From Methanobrevibacter sp. (GTDB lineage Archaea > Methanobacteriota > Methanobacteria > Methanobacteriales > Methanobacteriaceae), in the NCBI RefSeq assembly GCF_017427765.1, contig NZ_JAFRSC010000025.1, positions 42,556 to 106,555 on the forward strand: a stretch of DNA of 64,000 bases, in the 5' to 3' direction. The position numbers and the translations under genes were made by a program. This document shows, piece by piece, positions 62,230 through 64,000 of the stretch; the first letter of the stretch is position 1; each line of letters opens with the position of its first letter. Below the pieces are notes generated by a model. The model saw nothing but the letters and a program-made list of their open reading frames with translations, made no database searches and had not been told where the DNA came from.

Positions 62230-62667
62230 TTACAAATAATTTAAACCAATTAAGTTGATTTCATTAAAATTTTTAAATTGTTGATCAAAGCTAACTAAAT
62301 CATGAATATTTGATTCTTGCATGGTTAGGATAATGCTTGAATCAGTAAAGCTTAATTTTGTTTTCCCGCTGTTAGACCCAACAATTCTTTTGAATAGGTC
62401 AAATGTTTTTGCAGTGTAGTTAAAAATATTGTATTCATTCAATATTTCAAAGCTATCAATCATGCCATAGTATATTTCTTCAGCAGCAGCTATGTTAATT
62501 TTCCTGCCAGTTAATGTTAAGACTTCATTTAGTACATTGTTGTTGATGTGACAGTTTTGTGAGAGAACATTTTCAGTTTCTTCAAGTCTTAAGGCATTTT
62601 CATGTAACTCATCATTTGAATTGACATAAGCCAGTATAAATGAAGTGTCCAAAAACATTTTTTTCAT
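62230..62667 (-). CDS. vapC: VapC-type PIN-domain toxin
   Basis: A 145-aa PIN ribonuclease with acidic residues in FLDTSF (Asp7), the mid-protein LNEV, FTDSSI (Asp near 107) and SFDQQF. In the family these ribonucleases cleave tRNA or rRNA. It overlaps the antitoxin gene by 4 bp (vapB-vapC order), the usual TA arrangement. Confidence 0.88.
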   Translation of the reverse strand: MKKMFLDTSFILAYVNSNDELHENALRLEETENVLSQNCHINNNVLNEVLTLTGRKINIAAAEEIYYGMIDSFEILNEYNIFNYTAKTFDLFKRIVGSNSGKTKLSFTDSSIILTMQESNIHDLVSFDQQFKNFNEINLIGLNYL

Positions 62668-62897
62668 TCGTATAAGCTCCTTTTCAATTCCACTGCATTT
62701 GTTCTTTCATCAGATTTAAAAGCTCCGCCTAAATTTTTAAAGTTTCTTTTTTTCCTGAAATTTATTTCGGGATTCCCGTTATCATTAATAGCCCATTCTA
62801 CAACAGTATCATTATCAATATCATAATTTTTCCTTATTTCCTTGGGGATTGTAGTCTGATAATTACTTTGAATTTTACTTGTTGCTAATATAAGCAT
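62664..62897 (-). CDS. vapB: AbrB/SpoVT-type antitoxin VapB
   Basis: A 77-aa swapped-hairpin DNA-binding protein: SKIQSNYQTTIPKEIRKNY at residues 7-25 is the AbrB core. The C-terminus (NLGGAFKSDERTNAVELKRS) is the toxin-binding tail. It would repress its own promoter. The TATA lies about 62935 on the minus strand. Confidence 0.88.
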   Translation of the reverse strand: MLILATSKIQSNYQTTIPKEIRKNYDIDNDTVVEWAINDNGNPEINFRKKRNFKNLGGAFKSDERTNAVELKRSLYE

Positions 62898-63034
62898 GTT
62901 TTCACCTTTGAAAAATATTAGTTTTACATAATATACTATATTATTTATATCTCTGATAATATAAAATTATCGGAATAAATTAGTTTATCATATTTTTAAT
63001 TTATTAACAGTTATTAACTAGCAAAAAAAGAAAA

Positions 63035-63057
63035 TGAATATTCAAAATGAATATTCA
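63035..63057 (-). terminator. Double palindrome terminator
   Basis: TGAATATTCA occurs twice (63035-63044 and 63048-63057), each a perfect palindrome, together forming one hairpin with a TTT loop on the minus strand; T-rich sequence follows in that direction, just after the stop of the secreted protein gene. Confidence 0.55.
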
Positions 63058-63058
63058 G

Positions 63059-63544
63059 TTATTGAAAAGCATACGGGTTTATAATCATATAAATTCCGAT
63101 ACCGGCTGTTATAGCAGTGCCTGAAAACAATAACAAAACTCCTAAACCTCTGTTATTGGTTTTAGTAGATGTAGCAGTGTTCTTTACTTTTAGGCCATCC
63201 TTTGTGATTTTTGGGCCTTTGATATCAAGTTTTGTAGGGTTTTTTGTTGGTTGTGCATTTGCAGTATTGTCGGCAACTTTTACAGCGTTGTCAGCAGTTA
63301 CGGCGTTGTCAATCACGTTTATAGTATCGTTGTTAACTGTTTGTGCGACATCATTGTCAGTTGTGTTTGCAATTTTATTGTTAATATTATTTTCAGCGGT
63401 CATATTTGTGTCAACAGGTATGTGTTGTTGATCGATTGTTTGTATAGAGTCATGGGTTACTGTGGTGTTGTCGCTTGCGGCTACGCATGCAACACCTAAT
63501 GATATTATTAATAGACATAATAATGATAAGATAATTTTTTTCAT
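63059..63544 (-). CDS. Small secreted/membrane-anchored protein
   Basis: A 161-aa protein: signal peptide KKIILSLLCLLIISLGVACVA, a low-complexity Asn/Thr/Asp/Val-rich middle (NKIANTTDNDVAQTVNNDTI), a basic segment (KLDIKGPKITKDGLKV), and a C-terminal membrane segment (GVLLLFSGTAITAGIGIYMII) as in other Methanobrevibacter surface proteins. Ribosome site TTAAGGAGG. A long open frame on the opposite strand is a shadow. Confidence 0.78.
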   Translation of the reverse strand: MKKIILSLLCLLIISLGVACVAASDNTTVTHDSIQTIDQQHIPVDTNMTAENNINNKIANTTDNDVAQTVNNDTINVIDNAVTADNAVKVADNTANAQPTKNPTKLDIKGPKITKDGLKVKNTATSTKTNNRGLGVLLLFSGTAITAGIGIYMIINPYAFQ

Positions 63545-63583
63545 AATTAACCTCCTTAATTTTTTTTAGTGAAATTGGATTAT

Positions 63584-63646
63584 CACTTACCATTAGCTCT
63601 ATTAAAGGCCTTATATAAATTTTTTCGAATGTAAGTGCTCACTTGC
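63584..63646 (-). promoter_or_regulatory. Promoter with GTAAGTG half-sites
   Basis: TATA box TTTATATAAG (minus strand, near 63612) with GTAAGTGCTCACTTGC just upstream (63631-63646; AAGTG-ct-CACTT) and another CACTTAC at about 63580 downstream. The arrangement suggests a dimeric regulator for the small secreted protein gene. Confidence 0.5.
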
Positions 63647-63659
63647 ATCTTAAATAAAA

Positions 63660-63956
63660 AATAAACATTAAATAGGTATTTATATCAAATTATGATGGAA
63701 AATATTTGAAAAAATATATTTTTGGAAAACATGGGGTATGCTTTTAACAACATATTGTATTGTGAGGAGGTTAATTATCTTAATAATGCAAGAATACCAT
63801 GACTTCTGTAAAAGTCGGGGATGAATTGCAAGATGGGTATACTTATATTAAATATGATTTTTAAAGGGTATTTTCTATTTTTATCAGATTTTAGTTTGTT
63901 ATTTTTGTGTATTTTGTGTTGAGTGTACTTTATTTTTTTTTCTTTTGTTGATGGAT
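63660..63956. other. Right-edge gap: decayed leader and repeat, no gene
   Basis: No gene-like frame is seen. GAGGAGGTTAATTATCTTA at 63762-63780 matches the leader of the neighbouring secreted gene with its first codons removed, and runs into the palindromic repeat at 63786. From 63845 on the sequence is T-rich with no visible structure. Confidence 0.4.
63786..63840. repeat. Palindromic repeat, IS605-end-like (copy C)
   Basis: ATGCAAGAATACCATGACTT, a loop, then AAGTCGGGGATGAATTGCAA and GATGGGTAT. The stem GACTT/AAGTC and flanks AATACC/GGGTAT match copy B in position. It opens a 12-codon frame from ATG 63786 that I do not treat as a gene. Confidence 0.45.
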
Positions 63957-63977
63957 ATTACTTTTCAATTGCTCTCT
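63957..63977 (+). promoter_or_regulatory. Shared motif, copy 4 (promoter of a gene beyond the window)
   Basis: ATTACTTTTCAATTGCTCTC plus T: two differences from copies 1 and 2. A TATA box (CTTTATATG) follows at about 63983, so a gene controlled by it should begin just past base 64000. Confidence 0.55.
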
Positions 63978-64000
63978 GTAAATCTTTATATGTTTTTTTA

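Noticed and set aside
63117..63431. 104-codon frame opposite the small secreted protein
   Set aside because: The minus-strand gene has a signal peptide, ribosome site and promoter; the plus frame is the shadow of its Asn/Thr-rich repeats.

Overview
The window is AT-rich, densely coding archaeal DNA from a methanogen of the order Methanobacteriales, most likely Methanobrevibacter or a close relative. The evidence is the F420-dependent methylene-H4MPT dehydrogenase (Mtd), methanogenesis marker protein 12, the coenzyme F430/corrinoid amidase CfbB, the Fae-Hps fusion, archaeal RFC, Hef and PINA, the Kae1-Bud32 fusion, two tandem Mur-type ligases as expected of a pseudomurein wall, and a large beta-helix protein of adhesin-like type. 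Genes typically start with GGTGA-like Shine-Dalgarno sites, and TATA boxes of the form TTTATATA are visible upstream of many.

Layout. 1-5 kb: carbonic anhydrase, a 1-kb gap with decayed reading frames, a structured candidate RNA and an IS605-like end, then ilvC, a marker-12 gene, an Lsm gene and surE. 5-12.7 kb: a membrane-tethered Mrr-like protein, a Wzy-like membrane protein with cfbB, thrS, fae-hps, a zinc-ribbon gene and a coiled-coil gene. 12.8-20 kb: a surface protein with a cysteine-rich tail behind tandem 47-48 bp repeats, an iron-sulfur flavoprotein, a flippase, modE-ferredoxin-hisB, and mtd. 20.3-30.5 kb: tRNA-Val(UAC), ilvE-uppP, cobT-like, a cluster of small regulators (one frameshifted), kae1-bud32, rdgB, rps15, a RecJ-like DHH gene and the phosphomevalonate dehydratase large subunit. 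30.6-47.9 kb: two Mur ligases, hef, PINA, hisI-hisS, a frameshifted rhuM, aroE, rfcL-rfcS, htpX-trmI. 48-64 kb: acyltransferase, Ig-like surface protein, esterase-like hydrolase, SpoIIE-type phosphatase, leuS-nadE, a 1251-aa beta-helix protein with a small companion, vapBC and a small secreted protein.

How the genes work together. Most of the window is housekeeping: translation (thrS, hisS, leuS, rps15, tRNA-Val, Kae1-Bud32, TrmI), replication and repair (RfcL/RfcS, Hef, PINA, RecJ-like), amino-acid synthesis (ilvC, ilvE, hisB, hisI, aroE), one-carbon and cofactor metabolism (mtd, fae-hps, cfbB, cobT-like, nadE) and envelope assembly (uppP, flippase, Wzy-like, Mur ligases).

The most notable new signals are a 20-21 base motif (ATTACTTTTCAAATGCTCTC) found four times, just upstream of the promoter TATA boxes of hef, rfcS and a gene beyond the right edge, and upstream of rhuM; two single-base frameshifts in otherwise intact regulators; a surface gene whose only signal-peptide-preserving start is ATT, preceded by repeated micro-ORFs; an EF-hand loop inside an HtpX-type protease; and a beta-helix giant that lacks a signal peptide but shares an N-terminal MGxxDRxxKK tag with its neighbour.
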